Below the pieces are notes generated by a model. The model was not told where the DNA came from, made no database searches, and saw nothing but the letters and a program-made list of their open reading frames with translations. DNA of 64,000 bases from Pseudomonas sp. ADAK13. Lineage in GTDB: Bacteria; Pseudomonadota; Gammaproteobacteria; Pseudomonadales; Pseudomonadaceae. Location of the stretch: the NCBI RefSeq assembly GCF_012935715.1, contig NZ_CP052860.1, positions 6,014,001-6,078,000 of the forward strand, written 5' to 3'. How positions within the stretch are numbered: the first letter of the stretch is position 1; every line of letters starts with the position of its first letter. This document shows positions 1 through 8,422 of this stretch, one piece after another. Both the position numbers and the translations under genes were made by a program.

Positions 1-17
1 ACCCAAGAAGCCCGCCC

Positions 18-908
18 ATGATCGTCCGCCCCAAACCCAACCTGCTCGGCATCCTGTTCTCCCTCAAGGGCTCAATCGCCAAGCGCATCGCCCTGCGCAG
101 CCTGCTGGTCACCTTGCTGGCCTCAGTCATCGTGCTGGTAGAAACCCTGCACCCGGCCTATTTCTCGAAGGTCAACGCCACCCCCTTCACATTGCTGGGC
201 CTGTCGCTGTCAATCTTCATGAGCTTTCGCAACAACGCCTGCTACGACCGCTGGTGGGAAGGCCGCAAACAACTGGGCCAGATGATCATTGAAGTACGCT
301 CGCTGATCCGCGAAACCCAAATTTTCACCACCGCCGAACGCGAAAGCATGCTCCGCAGCCTGTGCGGCTTTGCCCATGGCCTGGTCGCCCGCCTGCGCCT
401 GGAAGACGAAGCCCGGGCAATCCAGCCGTGGGTCAGCGTCGAGGCCAGCCACCCGAACCTGCCCGACCGCATCCTGCAAGACCTCGGCGCACACTGCTCG
501 AACCTGGCCGAACAAGGCCACATCACCGAATGGCGCTACACCCAACTGGAAACCCGGCTGTACGGCCTCAGCCAGGTCCAGGCCTCCTGCGAGCGGATCA
601 AGCACACGCCGCTGCCCTTCCCTTACACCTTGCTGCTGCACCGAACCATCTACCTGTTCTGCATTCTGCTGCCCTTCGCCATGGCCGAGCCGCTGGGCTG
701 GCTGACGCCGGTCTTTACCGCGATCGTCAGCTACACCTTCTTCGGCCTGGATGAAATCGGCGACGACCTCGAAGACCCGTTCGGCTTCGACGAAAACGAC
801 CTGCCCTGCAACGCCATCGTCCGCACCCTGGAACGCGAGATTCTCGCCGCCCTCGGCGAAACCGAGTTGCCGCCGGCCCTTGAACCGATTGAATTCGTGC
901 TGACGTGA
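18..908 (+). CDS. Bestrophin-family (UPF0187/YneE-like) anion channel
   Basis: A 296-residue inner-membrane protein. It opens with the bestrophin-like arrangement of a hydrophobic helix (about residues 25-45) and then FLLGLSLSIFMSFRNNACYDRWWEGRK-type sequence; the FRNNACYDRWWE stretch (about residues 70-82) is the family hallmark. Two further hydrophobic segments lie near residues 205-240, followed by the acidic DEIGDDLEDPFG motif (about 245-256) that helps form the bestrophin cytosolic pore. Bacterial members are about 300 residues and form pentameric ion channels; that role comes from the family. The start ATG follows AAGAAG. Only 17 bases precede it, so its promoter lies outside the window. 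It ends 75 bases before the TPR gene on the same strand. The call is firm, the conducted ion is unknown. Confidence 0.88.
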   Translation: MIVRPKPNLLGILFSLKGSIAKRIALRSLLVTLLASVIVLVETLHPAYFSKVNATPFTLLGLSLSIFMSFRNNACYDRWWEGRKQLGQMIIEVRSLIRETQIFTTAERESMLRSLCGFAHGLVARLRLEDEARAIQPWVSVEASHPNLPDRILQDLGAHCSNLAEQGHITEWRYTQLETRLYGLSQVQASCERIKHTPLPFPYTLLLHRTIYLFCILLPFAMAEPLGWLTPVFTAIVSYTFFGLDEIGDDLEDPFGFDENDLPCNAIVRTLEREILAALGETELPPALEPIEFVLT

Positions 909-983
909 TGCGGGTTTGACAGTCGCGATGACCTGACCGAAGCTGATGGCTTTGCACTAGCTCCCCAGCTTTCGGACGCCTGC

Positions 984-2042
984 ATGTCAAAGTCACGCCG
1001 TTACTCCATCATCGGCCTGTGCGCCCTGTTGTTTATCGTCGCAATCACCTGGTATTTCACCCGCACACCCCCGGTGGTCGTGCCCCCGGCCATCGCCCAC
1101 GGTTACGCCAAGGCCTTGAAACAGGCACATAACGGCGAACCCGGCGCCGCCCGTGTGCTGTATCAACAGTTGGGGCGTCCGGACCTGTCCGACGTGCGCC
1201 GCGCCGCCTTGCATGCCGAATTGCCCAACTACCCCAGCCCCCAGGCCCTGAAGCTGGCGGACAAGGACCTGGCCAACGACGCACCAATGGTGCGCGAGGC
1301 GGCGATCCACAGCATCGTCGGCCTGGTGCCCAGCGGCCAGCGCACGCTGTTGCTCGGCCCGCTGCTGGATGACCCGGAACAAAGCGTTCGGTTTGCTGCG
1401 GCGAATGCCCTGCTGGGGCTGTCCCCCGACACCCTGGGGCTGTATTTCGGCCCATTGCAGCAAGTGCTCGACGAATACGTGAAGTTGCTCAAGGGCCAGC
1501 CCGAAAGCCCCGAAGGCTGGATTCAGCTGGCGCGCCTGTACATTCACAGCGCGCTGCTGCCCGATGCACAAAACGCCCTGGAACAGGCGATGCGCCTGCA
1601 ACCGGACAACCTGCAGGCGGTGGTCGCGCAAATCGAATTGCTGGATAAACAGGGCAAGGTCGACGAGTCCCGCCAGCTCCTGGCCAGGCAGCTGCAGGCC
1701 CATCCCGATTCGGCTTACCTGCAACATGCCTTGGGCATGTGGCTGCTGCACCATGGGGAACGCCCTTTTGCCCTGCTCAGCCTGTCCCGGGCGGTGGAGC
1801 TGGAACCGAACAATCAGGATTACCGCTACGACCTGGCCACCACCCTGCACGCCCAGCAGGAAGTGGAAGCCGCCCAGCGCCAACTGGAAGAAATCGTCCA
1901 GCGCAACCCGGCCAATCGCAAGGCGCGGGTATTGCTGGTCAACTACTGGAAAGAAACCGGCCAGTTGCAGAACGTCCAGGTCTTGCTGGCGCAGCTTGAA
2001 CAGCAGAACCCGGACGACCCGGCGCTGCAACAAGGCCTGTAA
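984..2042 (+). CDS. Membrane-anchored HEAT-like/TPR protein, paralogue of the cytochrome C-terminal half at 33.4-34.3 kb
   Basis: A 352-residue protein with one N-terminal membrane anchor (about residues 8-26). A HEAT-like segment follows (about 60-140, containing AELPNYPSPQALKLADKDL), then TPR units from about residue 170 to the end. No haem motif or enzyme motif is visible. It aligns without large gaps to the C-terminal 330 residues of the seven-haem cytochrome encoded at 32055-34307: both contain AELPNYPS-QALKLA-DL and both end in NPDDPALQ or NPGDPALK. The C-terminal part is thus a shared periplasmic protein-interaction module, here without its cytochrome. Role unknown; a scaffold or assembly factor is likely. 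Confidence 0.8.
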   Translation: MSKSRRYSIIGLCALLFIVAITWYFTRTPPVVVPPAIAHGYAKALKQAHNGEPGAARVLYQQLGRPDLSDVRRAALHAELPNYPSPQALKLADKDLANDAPMVREAAIHSIVGLVPSGQRTLLLGPLLDDPEQSVRFAAANALLGLSPDTLGLYFGPLQQVLDEYVKLLKGQPESPEGWIQLARLYIHSALLPDAQNALEQAMRLQPDNLQAVVAQIELLDKQGKVDESRQLLARQLQAHPDSAYLQHALGMWLLHHGERPFALLSLSRAVELEPNNQDYRYDLATTLHAQQEVEAAQRQLEEIVQRNPANRKARVLLVNYWKETGQLQNVQVLLAQLEQQNPDDPALQQGL

Positions 2043-2103
2043 ACGCTGTAATTGATACAAAACGTTGAACCGCTACACGGCGCCACGGTCAAGTAAATAT
2101 GGC

Positions 2104-2119
2104 GCGCCCCAGCGGGCGC
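2104..2119. terminator. Short GC hairpin between the TPR gene and kaiC-like gene
   Basis: GCGCCC and GGGCGC pair around a four-base loop, 60 bases after the TPR stop. There is no T-tract after it, so it is at best a weak terminator or an RNA structure in the leader of the next gene. Confidence 0.3.
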
Positions 2120-2153
2120 TCCCCCCTACTGATACGTGACCCGAGGGCACTTC

Positions 2154-3656
2154 TTGTCTACATCCAAAGAGCTGTTCACAGCAAAGGCGGCCACCGGTAT
2201 TGAAGGTCTGGACGACATTCTTGCCGGGGGGCTTTCACGCAGCCACCTGTTCCTGCTCGAAGGTGAGCCAGGCACCGGTAAAACGACCGTAGCCCTGCAC
2301 TTCCTCCAGGCAGGCGCCCGCAATGGCGAACGTTCGCTGTACATCACCCTGTCGGAGACCGAACGCGAGTTGCGCCAGGGTGCCAGGTCCCACGGGTGGG
2401 ACCTGGACGAACACATTCATATCTTTGAACTCACCCCGCCGGAAAGCCTGCTGAATGCCGAGCACCAGCAGAGCCTGCTGTACTCCTCGGATCTTGAGCT
2501 GGGTGAAGCCACCCGGCAGATTTTCGAAGTGGTGGAACGGGTCAAACCCACCCGCGTGGTCATCGACAGCCTTTCGGAAATCCGCTTGCTGGCCCAAAGC
2601 TCCCTGCGCTATCGCCGGCAAATCCTCGCCATCAAGCATTACTTCGTGCGCTACGACGCCACGGTGTTGCTGCTGGACGACCTGACCACCGAGTCCCTCG
2701 ACAAAACCGTACACAGCGTGGCCCACGGCGTGATTCGCCTGGAAGAGCTGACCCCCAACTACGGCGCCGAACGCCGGCGCGTGCGGATAGTGAAATACCG
2801 TGGCCAGAAGTACCGCGGCGGCTTTCACGACTTCACCATCATGGAAGACGGCGTGCATGTATTCCCGCGCCTGGTGGCTGCCGAGCACCGTGGCGGCTAC
2901 AACCGTCAGACCTTGACCAGCGGCATCGGCGAGATGGATGCCTTGTTGGGCGGCGGGATCGAAACCGGTTCCAGCACCTTGATCCTGGGCCCGGCCGGTA
3001 CCGGCAAATCGCTGATCTCGATGATCTTCGCCGCCGCTGCCGTCGCCCGGGGCGAGAAAGCCGCGCTGTTCATTTTTGATGAAGAGTTGGGGCTGCTGTT
3101 CGAGCGCATGAAGAACATGGGCATCGACCTGGAAGCCCTGCAAGGCACCGGCAACCTGCTGATCGAGCAAGTCGACGCCGCCGAACTGTCCCCCGGCGAA
3201 TTCTCCCACCGGGTGCGCCGCTGCGTGGATGAGCGCGGGATCAAGACGGTGGTGATCGACAGCGTCAACGGCTACCAGGCCGCGATGCCGGAAGAAAACG
3301 CGCTGATCCTGCACATGCATGAACTGCTGCTGTACCTCAACCGCCGTGGCGCCGCGACCTTCATGACCGTGGCCCAGCACGGGCTGGTGGGCGACATGCA
3401 GGCGCCGGTGGACATCACCTATCTGGCCGACACCGTGATCCTGCTGCGTTACTTCGAAGCCCTCGGCAAAGTCCGCCGGGCCATCTCGATCATCAAGAAA
3501 CGTACGGGCAGCCACGAATCGACGATTCGCGAATACCGCATCGGCGGCCGAGGCATGACCATCGGCGAACCCCTCGACGCGTTCCAGGGTGTGTTGCGTG
3601 GCGTCCCCACCTACATGGGCACCGATAACCCGCTGCTCAAGGAAGAAGGTTCGTGA
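2154..3656 (+). CDS. KaiC-like double-domain RecA-type ATPase
   Basis: About 500 residues with two tandem KaiC domains. The first has Walker A GEPGTGKTTVA, a SETERE segment at the catalytic-glutamate site and the Walker B-like RVVIDSLSEIR. The second has GPAGTGKSLIS, a DEE segment and TVVIDSVNGYQ. This is the KaiC/RadA-like ATPase fold; cyanobacterial KaiC is about 519 residues and is the clock phosphorylation hub. No kaiA or kaiB is in the window. Around the KaiC phosphosites the sequence reads DITYLADTVIL, so the serine position appears to be Ile and the threonine is kept (my alignment by eye). The TTG at 2154 has GAGGG about seven bases upstream; a GTG at 2136 is in frame but lacks a ribosome site. 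The stop overlaps the next start (GTGA), coupling it to the histidine kinase. Confidence 0.88.
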   Translation: MSTSKELFTAKAATGIEGLDDILAGGLSRSHLFLLEGEPGTGKTTVALHFLQAGARNGERSLYITLSETERELRQGARSHGWDLDEHIHIFELTPPESLLNAEHQQSLLYSSDLELGEATRQIFEVVERVKPTRVVIDSLSEIRLLAQSSLRYRRQILAIKHYFVRYDATVLLLDDLTTESLDKTVHSVAHGVIRLEELTPNYGAERRRVRIVKYRGQKYRGGFHDFTIMEDGVHVFPRLVAAEHRGGYNRQTLTSGIGEMDALLGGGIETGSSTLILGPAGTGKSLISMIFAAAAVARGEKAALFIFDEELGLLFERMKNMGIDLEALQGTGNLLIEQVDAAELSPGEFSHRVRRCVDERGIKTVVIDSVNGYQAAMPEENALILHMHELLLYLNRRGAATFMTVAQHGLVGDMQAPVDITYLADTVILLRYFEALGKVRRAISIIKKRTGSHESTIREYRIGGRGMTIGEPLDAFQGVLRGVPTYMGTDNPLLKEEGS

Positions 3657-5323
3657 GTGGCGCACCCGCCATCTCCGAGCGGGCAATCATCCTGGCGCCA
3701 CTGGGCCGCGACAGCACTCTGGCGCTGATGATGCTCAACGAGGCGGGCTTCAGCGGCATCGTCGCCAGCCACCTGCAGATGCTGTGCGACGAACTGGAAC
3801 AGGGCGCCGGATTGCTGATCGTCGCGGCCGAGGCCATGCACGGCATCGACCTGGAACCGCTGCTGACTCATTTGCAGCATCAGCCGGCGTGGTCGGACTT
3901 GCCCATCGTGCTGATGACCCACCATGGCGGCAGCGGACAGAACGGCTCATCGCGCTTGAGTACGCTGCTGGGCAACGTCACCTTCCTGGAGCGGCCGTTC
4001 CATCCGGTGACCCTGATCAGCCTGGTGACCACGGCGCTGCGCGGTCGCCGGCGGCAATACGAAGCCCGCGACCGGCTGATCGACCTGAGCCAGAGCGAAC
4101 AACGCCTGCAAAGTACGCTGGAAACCCTCGAACAGCAGGTGGAAGAACGCACCGCACAGCTGCGCAATAACGAAGAAGCGCTGCGCCAGTCACAGAAAAT
4201 GGAAGCTGTGGGCCAATTGACCGGCGGTATCGCCCATGACTTCAACAACATGCTTACCGGCATCATCGGCAGCCTTGAGTTGCTGCGACGACGGGTGGCC
4301 AGAGGGCGCATCGACGACCTCGACAGCCTGATCGACTTGGGCGTGACCTCGGCCAACCGTGCCGCCGCCCTGACCCACCGCCTGCTGGCATTCTCCCGGC
4401 GCCAGTCGCTGGATTCAAAACCGGTGCAGATCAACCAACTGGTGGCGTCCATGGGCGAGCTGCTGCAACGCAGCCTCAACGAGAGCATTGCCCTGGACAT
4501 AAGGCTGAGCGAGCAGCTGTGGACCGCCGAGGTCGACCCCAATCAACTCGAAAGCGCCCTGCTCAACCTCGCGATCAATGCGCGGGACGCCATGCCCAGT
4601 GGCGGCCAACTGGTGGTGGAAACCACCAATCGTCACCTCGACAACGTGTTTACGGCGGCCTACGGCACCCTCACTCCCGGTGACTACGTGGAGCTGAGCG
4701 TCAGCGACACCGGCTGTGGCATGCCCGAAAGCGTGATCAGCCGCGCCTTTGACCCGTTCTTCACCACCAAGCCGATTGGCCAGGGCACGGGCCTGGGGCT
4801 GTCGATGATTTATGGCTTTGCCCGCCAGTCCCATGGCCACGTGACGATTCACAGCGTGGTCGGCGAAGGCACCACCGTCAGCCTGTTCCTGCCGCGTTTC
4901 GTCGGCGAAATAATCGCAGAAGAAACGCCCAACCCCGCCTTGCTGCCCTTCGCCAATGCGGGCGAAACCGTGCTGATCGTCGAAGACGACCCGGCCGTTC
5001 GGGTGCTGGTCAGCGCCGTGTTGAGTGAGTTGGGCTATGCGTTTGTGGAAGCCGGTGACGCCGACGGCGCCATGCCGATCATCGAGTCCAGCCAGCGGAT
5101 TGACCTGTTGATCAGTGACGTTGGCCTGCCCGGCATGAATGGCCGGCAACTCGCGGAAATCGGCCGCCAGGTGCGGCCGGACTTGAAGGTGCTGTTTATC
5201 ACCGGCTATGCGGAGCATGCGGCCGTGCGTGGGGGGTTTCTGGACCCCGGCATGCAGATGATCACCAAGCCGTTTACCTTTGATTTGTTGACGGCGAAGG
5301 TGCGGGAGATGATCAGGGCGTGA
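3653..5323 (+). CDS. Hybrid histidine kinase with N-terminal pseudo-receiver and C-terminal receiver
   Basis: 556 residues, no membrane segment, so cytoplasmic. Residues about 10-125 have receiver-like alternation, but the phosphorylatable Asp position reads LLIVAAEAM and the usual Lys-Pro is RPF, so this is a pseudo-receiver. A coiled coil (about 140-185) follows, then the dimerisation domain with GGIAHDFNNM (H195), the ATPase domain (NARDAMPSGG, DTGCGMPE, GTGLGLSMIYG) and a genuine receiver with LLISDVGLPGMNG (Asp about 489) and TKPF. The GTG start lies inside the stop of the KaiC-like gene, so the two are co-translated. KaiC partner kinases elsewhere (SasA, CikA) are also soluble, and CikA carries a pseudo-receiver. 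A functional pairing here is inference. Confidence 0.9.
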   Translation: MSGAPAISERAIILAPLGRDSTLALMMLNEAGFSGIVASHLQMLCDELEQGAGLLIVAAEAMHGIDLEPLLTHLQHQPAWSDLPIVLMTHHGGSGQNGSSRLSTLLGNVTFLERPFHPVTLISLVTTALRGRRRQYEARDRLIDLSQSEQRLQSTLETLEQQVEERTAQLRNNEEALRQSQKMEAVGQLTGGIAHDFNNMLTGIIGSLELLRRRVARGRIDDLDSLIDLGVTSANRAAALTHRLLAFSRRQSLDSKPVQINQLVASMGELLQRSLNESIALDIRLSEQLWTAEVDPNQLESALLNLAINARDAMPSGGQLVVETTNRHLDNVFTAAYGTLTPGDYVELSVSDTGCGMPESVISRAFDPFFTTKPIGQGTGLGLSMIYGFARQSHGHVTIHSVVGEGTTVSLFLPRFVGEIIAEETPNPALLPFANAGETVLIVEDDPAVRVLVSAVLSELGYAFVEAGDADGAMPIIESSQRIDLLISDVGLPGMNGRQLAEIGRQVRPDLKVLFITGYAEHAAVRGGFLDPGMQMITKPFTFDLLTAKVREMIRA

Positions 5324-5346
5324 AGAGGGAGCACGCCCCTCTTCAC
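5320..5346. terminator. Perfect 10-bp hairpin between convergent kinase and receiver genes
   Basis: GTGAAGAGGG and CCCTCTTCAC flank a seven-base loop. The left arm overlaps the stop codon of the plus-strand kinase, and the element ends seven bases before the minus-strand receiver stop. It probably serves both directions; there is no long T-tract. Confidence 0.55.
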
Positions 5347-5352
5347 CTGCCC

Positions 5353-5730
5353 TCAGGCCAACAGGCGCTGGATATGCTCCTGCAACGTATCCAGATCAAA
5401 CGGCTTGGCCAGGATCGGTGCATTGCGGGTGATCGGGCTGTTGCAGTCGAGAATTTCCTGCGGGTAGCCGCTGATAAAGATCACCTTCAATTCCGGTCGC
5501 AGCTTGATCGCGGGCTCGGCGATCTGCACGCCGGAGATGCCGCCCGGCAGGCGATAGTCGGTCACCATCAGGTCCAGGTGCGGCTTGGTGGCCAGGATTT
5601 CAAACGCCTGCTCACCGTCAATCGCCTTCAATACCCGGTACCCGAGGCCCGACAGGTACTCACCCAACACAAACATAATCGACTCGTCATCTTCGACGAT
5701 CAGAACCACATCTTGCGCATCTTCACTCAT
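5353..5730 (-). CDS. Stand-alone response-regulator receiver
   Basis: A single CheY-like receiver of 125 residues with no output domain. It shows the acidic pocket IVEDDE (about 11-16), the phospho-acceptor in LMVTDYRLPGG (D58), FISGY for the conserved Thr/Ser position, and AKPF near the end. The ATG at 5730 has AAAGG about seven bases upstream, so the in-frame extension to 5778 is not needed. It is the last gene of the minus-strand signalling operon, 78 bases after the receiver-kinase. As a single-domain receiver it would be a relay or phosphate sink for the kinases beside it. Confidence 0.88.
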   Translation of the reverse strand: MSEDAQDVVLIVEDDESIMFVLGEYLSGLGYRVLKAIDGEQAFEILATKPHLDLMVTDYRLPGGISGVQIAEPAIKLRPELKVIFISGYPQEILDCNSPITRNAPILAKPFDLDTLQEHIQRLLA

Positions 5731-5808
5731 GGGAAGCCTTTGTCCGGTCAATTGCTGCTGATACGACCATAGGGTCACGCAGAGGTTGCGTCGGATTCAC
5801 GATTGATT

Positions 5809-7002
5809 TCACGCCCCAGCCTCCAGGGGCAAACAGACGCGAAACAGGGCGCCCTCGCCTATCCGGCTTTCAACTTCGATAGTACCGCCGTGGGCCGCGA
5901 TAATCTGTTCGGAGATAAACAGGCCGAGGCCCAGGCCCGCCACGGCATGGCTGGCCGACACCCGCTCGAACTGCTGGAAAATCCGCTTCTGGTTCTCTTC
6001 GCTGATACCAATCCCGTGGTCCCGCACCTCGACGCGCGCCTCACCGTGCTCGGCATACACCCGCACTTCGACAGGGCTCTTGGCCCCGTAACGCAGGGCA
6101 TTGGTCAGCAGGTTGGACACCACTTGCTCGATACGAAACTCGTCCCAGTTGCCCACGACCGAGCCTTCTTCGATCCATTTCACCGAGGACTCGGCCGCGG
6201 CGACTTGCGGGGCAAAGTTCTCCAGCAGGTTGCGCACCAGTTGCGTCAGGTCAAAGCGCCCTGGGCGAATGGACAGCTTGCCGGTGCGGATGCGCGACAC
6301 ATCGAGCATGTCTTCGATCAAGCGGATCAGGCTCTGGATCTGCCGCTCATCGCGGTCGACCATAGCGTGCATCTTGTCCAGGGTGAACGCGGCGGCGTTG
6401 TCCCGGGCCAGGTGCATCTTGCGCAATTGGGTTTCCAGGATCAGCCCGTTCAGGGGCGTGCGCACTTCGTGGGCAACGATCGACATGAAGTCGTCACGCA
6501 TGCGCACCGCCTGCTCAAGCTCGGCCTGGGTCGCCTGCAAGCGCGTCAACAAGGCTTCCTGCTCGCGACGGCTCTGCTCCAGGGCTTCCACCTGCAGCTT
6601 CATCGCCTTGCTCTGGCGGTACAGGTCGACGAACACATTGACCTTGCTCTTGACCGCATGGATATCCAGCGGCTTGTGCAGGAAGTCCACGGCCCCGCTT
6701 TCGTAGCCCTTGAACGCATAGTTGAGTTCACGGCCGGCGGCGCTGACAAACACGATGGGGATGTTCTTGGTCTTTTCAGTGCCACGCATCAACTCGGCCA
6801 GTTCGAAGCCGTTCATGCCCGGCATCTGCACGTCGAGAATGGCCATGGCGAACTCGTGCTCCAACAGCAGCGACAAGGCCTCGTCGGCGCTCAGTGCCTT
6901 GTAGACCTGACGGTCCTCGCGCTTGATCAGCGCTTCAAGGGCCAGCAGGTTTTCCGGCAGATCGTCAACGATCAGCAGTTTGGCCTGGACAGTACTTAAC
7001 AT
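5809..7002 (-). CDS. Receiver-histidine kinase (REC-HisKA-HATPase)
   Basis: 397 residues, soluble. An N-terminal receiver carries IVDD (12-14), the phospho-acceptor in AILDVQMPGMNG (D57) and HKPLD (Lys110). A coiled coil (about 130-170) leads to HisKA with SIVAHEVRTPLNG (H178), then the ATPase motifs NLLTNALRYG, DHGIGISEENQ and GLGLGLFISEQI. The receiver-first order means another kinase, probably the large CHASE3/GAF kinase upstream in the operon, can gate it. Its ATG overlaps the end of the CheB-like gene by seven bases. Confidence 0.9.
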   Translation of the reverse strand: MLSTVQAKLLIVDDLPENLLALEALIKREDRQVYKALSADEALSLLLEHEFAMAILDVQMPGMNGFELAELMRGTEKTKNIPIVFVSAAGRELNYAFKGYESGAVDFLHKPLDIHAVKSKVNVFVDLYRQSKAMKLQVEALEQSRREQEALLTRLQATQAELEQAVRMRDDFMSIVAHEVRTPLNGLILETQLRKMHLARDNAAAFTLDKMHAMVDRDERQIQSLIRLIEDMLDVSRIRTGKLSIRPGRFDLTQLVRNLLENFAPQVAAAESSVKWIEEGSVVGNWDEFRIEQVVSNLLTNALRYGAKSPVEVRVYAEHGEARVEVRDHGIGISEENQKRIFQQFERVSASHAVAGLGLGLFISEQIIAAHGGTIEVESRIGEGALFRVCLPLEAGA

Positions 7003-7595
7003 GGGGACGATTCCAGGGAGGCCAGCAACTCGCCGATGCGGCTCAAGGTGAGGATATAGTCAGGTTCATGCAGCGCCAGGGCAGCCCGGGGCATCACGGC
7101 GACCCGTGCCTCCAAGGGATCCTGGACCACGGTGATGCCTGCGCACTGCTTGACGTGGGCCAGGCCCCGGGCGCCGTCCTGATTGGCCCCCGTCAGCAGG
7201 ACCGCCAGCAAGCCCTCGCCATAGACGTCGGCCGCCGATTCGAACAGGTAGTCAATGGCGGGCCGGGAATGGTGCACACGGTCCTCCTGGCTCAGGGACA
7301 GGCTGCGGTCGTGCTCCACCGACAGGTGATAGCCGGGGCCGGCAAAATACAGGGTGCCTGGCTGGATCAGTTCCTTGTCGCGGGCCTCGACCACGCTCAT
7401 CGACACCCGTCGGTCGAACACTTCCGCCAACTGGCTGCGACGCTCGTCTGGCAGGTGCAACACGGTGATGATCGGCAGGCTGAAGCTGGCGGGCAAGGCG
7501 CTGAAGATGCTCAGCAACGCCTCGACCCCGCCGGCGGAAGCGCCGATCACAATAGCCTCGATCCCGGATACCGGGCTGGCAGCAGCTTGGTTCAT
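6996..7595 (-). CDS. CheB-like protein-glutamate methylesterase, catalytic domain only
   Basis: 199 residues covering only the CheB esterase domain; the usual N-terminal receiver is absent. The catalytic triad is visible: Ser in VIGASAGGVEAL (S20), His in TVLHLPD (H47, the spacing expected for CheB) and Asp in LLTGANQDGARGL. CheB demethylates or deamidates glutamates on chemoreceptors. No chemoreceptor or CheA/CheW is encoded here, so the target may be a non-chemotaxis signalling protein, as in the CheB/CheR/hybrid-kinase sets known from other bacteria. The start is fixed by an ATGA overlap with the CheR-like stop; the longer upstream frame is part of cheR. Confidence 0.87.
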   Translation of the reverse strand: MNQAAASPVSGIEAIVIGASAGGVEALLSIFSALPASFSLPIITVLHLPDERRSQLAEVFDRRVSMSVVEARDKELIQPGTLYFAGPGYHLSVEHDRSLSLSQEDRVHHSRPAIDYLFESAADVYGEGLLAVLLTGANQDGARGLAHVKQCAGITVVQDPLEARVAVMPRAALALHEPDYILTLSRIGELLASLESSPC

Positions 7596-8407
7596 AATTT
7601 TCGGTAGATCCGTTCTTGCTTGACCAGGGGTTCGAACCGTTTGCTGTAGGCCGAGAAATCCAGGGTTTCCTTGCTGCCCAGCACCAGGAAGCCGCGATGG
7701 CACAGCGACTCATGAAACAATCCAAACGCTCGATCCTGCAACTTTTTATTGAAATAAATCAGTACGTTACGACATGAAATTAATTGAGTTTCTGAGAATA
7801 CGCTGTCCGTCGCCAGGCTGTGATCGGCGAAGGTCACGTTCTCGCGCAGGGTCTTGTCAAAGATCGCGTGATCGTAAGCCGCGGTGTAGTAATCGGCAAA
7901 TGAACATCGCCCACCGGCCTGCTGGTAGTTGTGGGTATACGCGCGGATGTTCTCCAGGGAGAAAATCCCCTGCTTGGCTTTTTCCAGGGAGCGGGGATTG
8001 ATGTCGGTGGCATAGATGATGGTGCGCTCCAGCAAGCCCTCCTCCCGCAGCAGGATGGCCATGGAGTAAACCTCTTCCCCGGTACTGCAGCCCGCGATCC
8101 AGATCTTGATCGACGGGTAGGTCTTGAGCAGCGGCACCACTTCCTGGCGAATCGCCAGGAAGTGCGAAGGGTCGCGAAACATCTCGCTGACGGGAATGGT
8201 CAGGAACTGCAGCAACTGCATGAACGCCGTCGGGTCGTGCAGCACCCGCTCCTGCAAGGCCGAGATGGTATTGCAGTCGAACTGGCGCAGGGCATGGGCC
8301 ACGCGGCGCTTTACCGACGCGCCGGAGTAATCGCGAAAGTCATAGCTGTACTTGAGGTAAATAGCCTCGATCAGCAAGCGCAGTTCAATATCGGTGCTTC
8401 GTTCCAA
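7592..8407 (-). CDS. CheR-like protein-glutamate methyltransferase
   Basis: 271 residues with the CheR N-terminal helical region (DFRDYSGASVKRRVAHALRQ, about 24-43) and the SAM-binding domain with IWIAGCSTGEEVYSMAILL (about 104-122), IYATDINPRSLEKAK and ISCRNVLIYF. CheR methylates receptor glutamates; here its partner is the CheB-like esterase directly downstream (ATGA overlap). It starts 15 bases after the stop of the large hybrid kinase. Placement between kinases and not next to receptors suggests methylation of the kinase itself or of an unlinked receptor (inference). Confidence 0.9.
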   Translation of the reverse strand: MERSTDIELRLLIEAIYLKYSYDFRDYSGASVKRRVAHALRQFDCNTISALQERVLHDPTAFMQLLQFLTIPVSEMFRDPSHFLAIRQEVVPLLKTYPSIKIWIAGCSTGEEVYSMAILLREEGLLERTIIYATDINPRSLEKAKQGIFSLENIRAYTHNYQQAGGRCSFADYYTAAYDHAIFDKTLRENVTFADHSLATDSVFSETQLISCRNVLIYFNKKLQDRAFGLFHESLCHRGFLVLGSKETLDFSAYSKRFEPLVKQERIYRKL

Positions 8408-8422
8408 TTAGCGTCTTTCCAC

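Noticed and set aside
2154..3656. A complete circadian clock operon.
   Set aside because: No kaiA or kaiB is found nearby. Only a KaiC-like ATPase is present, so clock function is not claimed.
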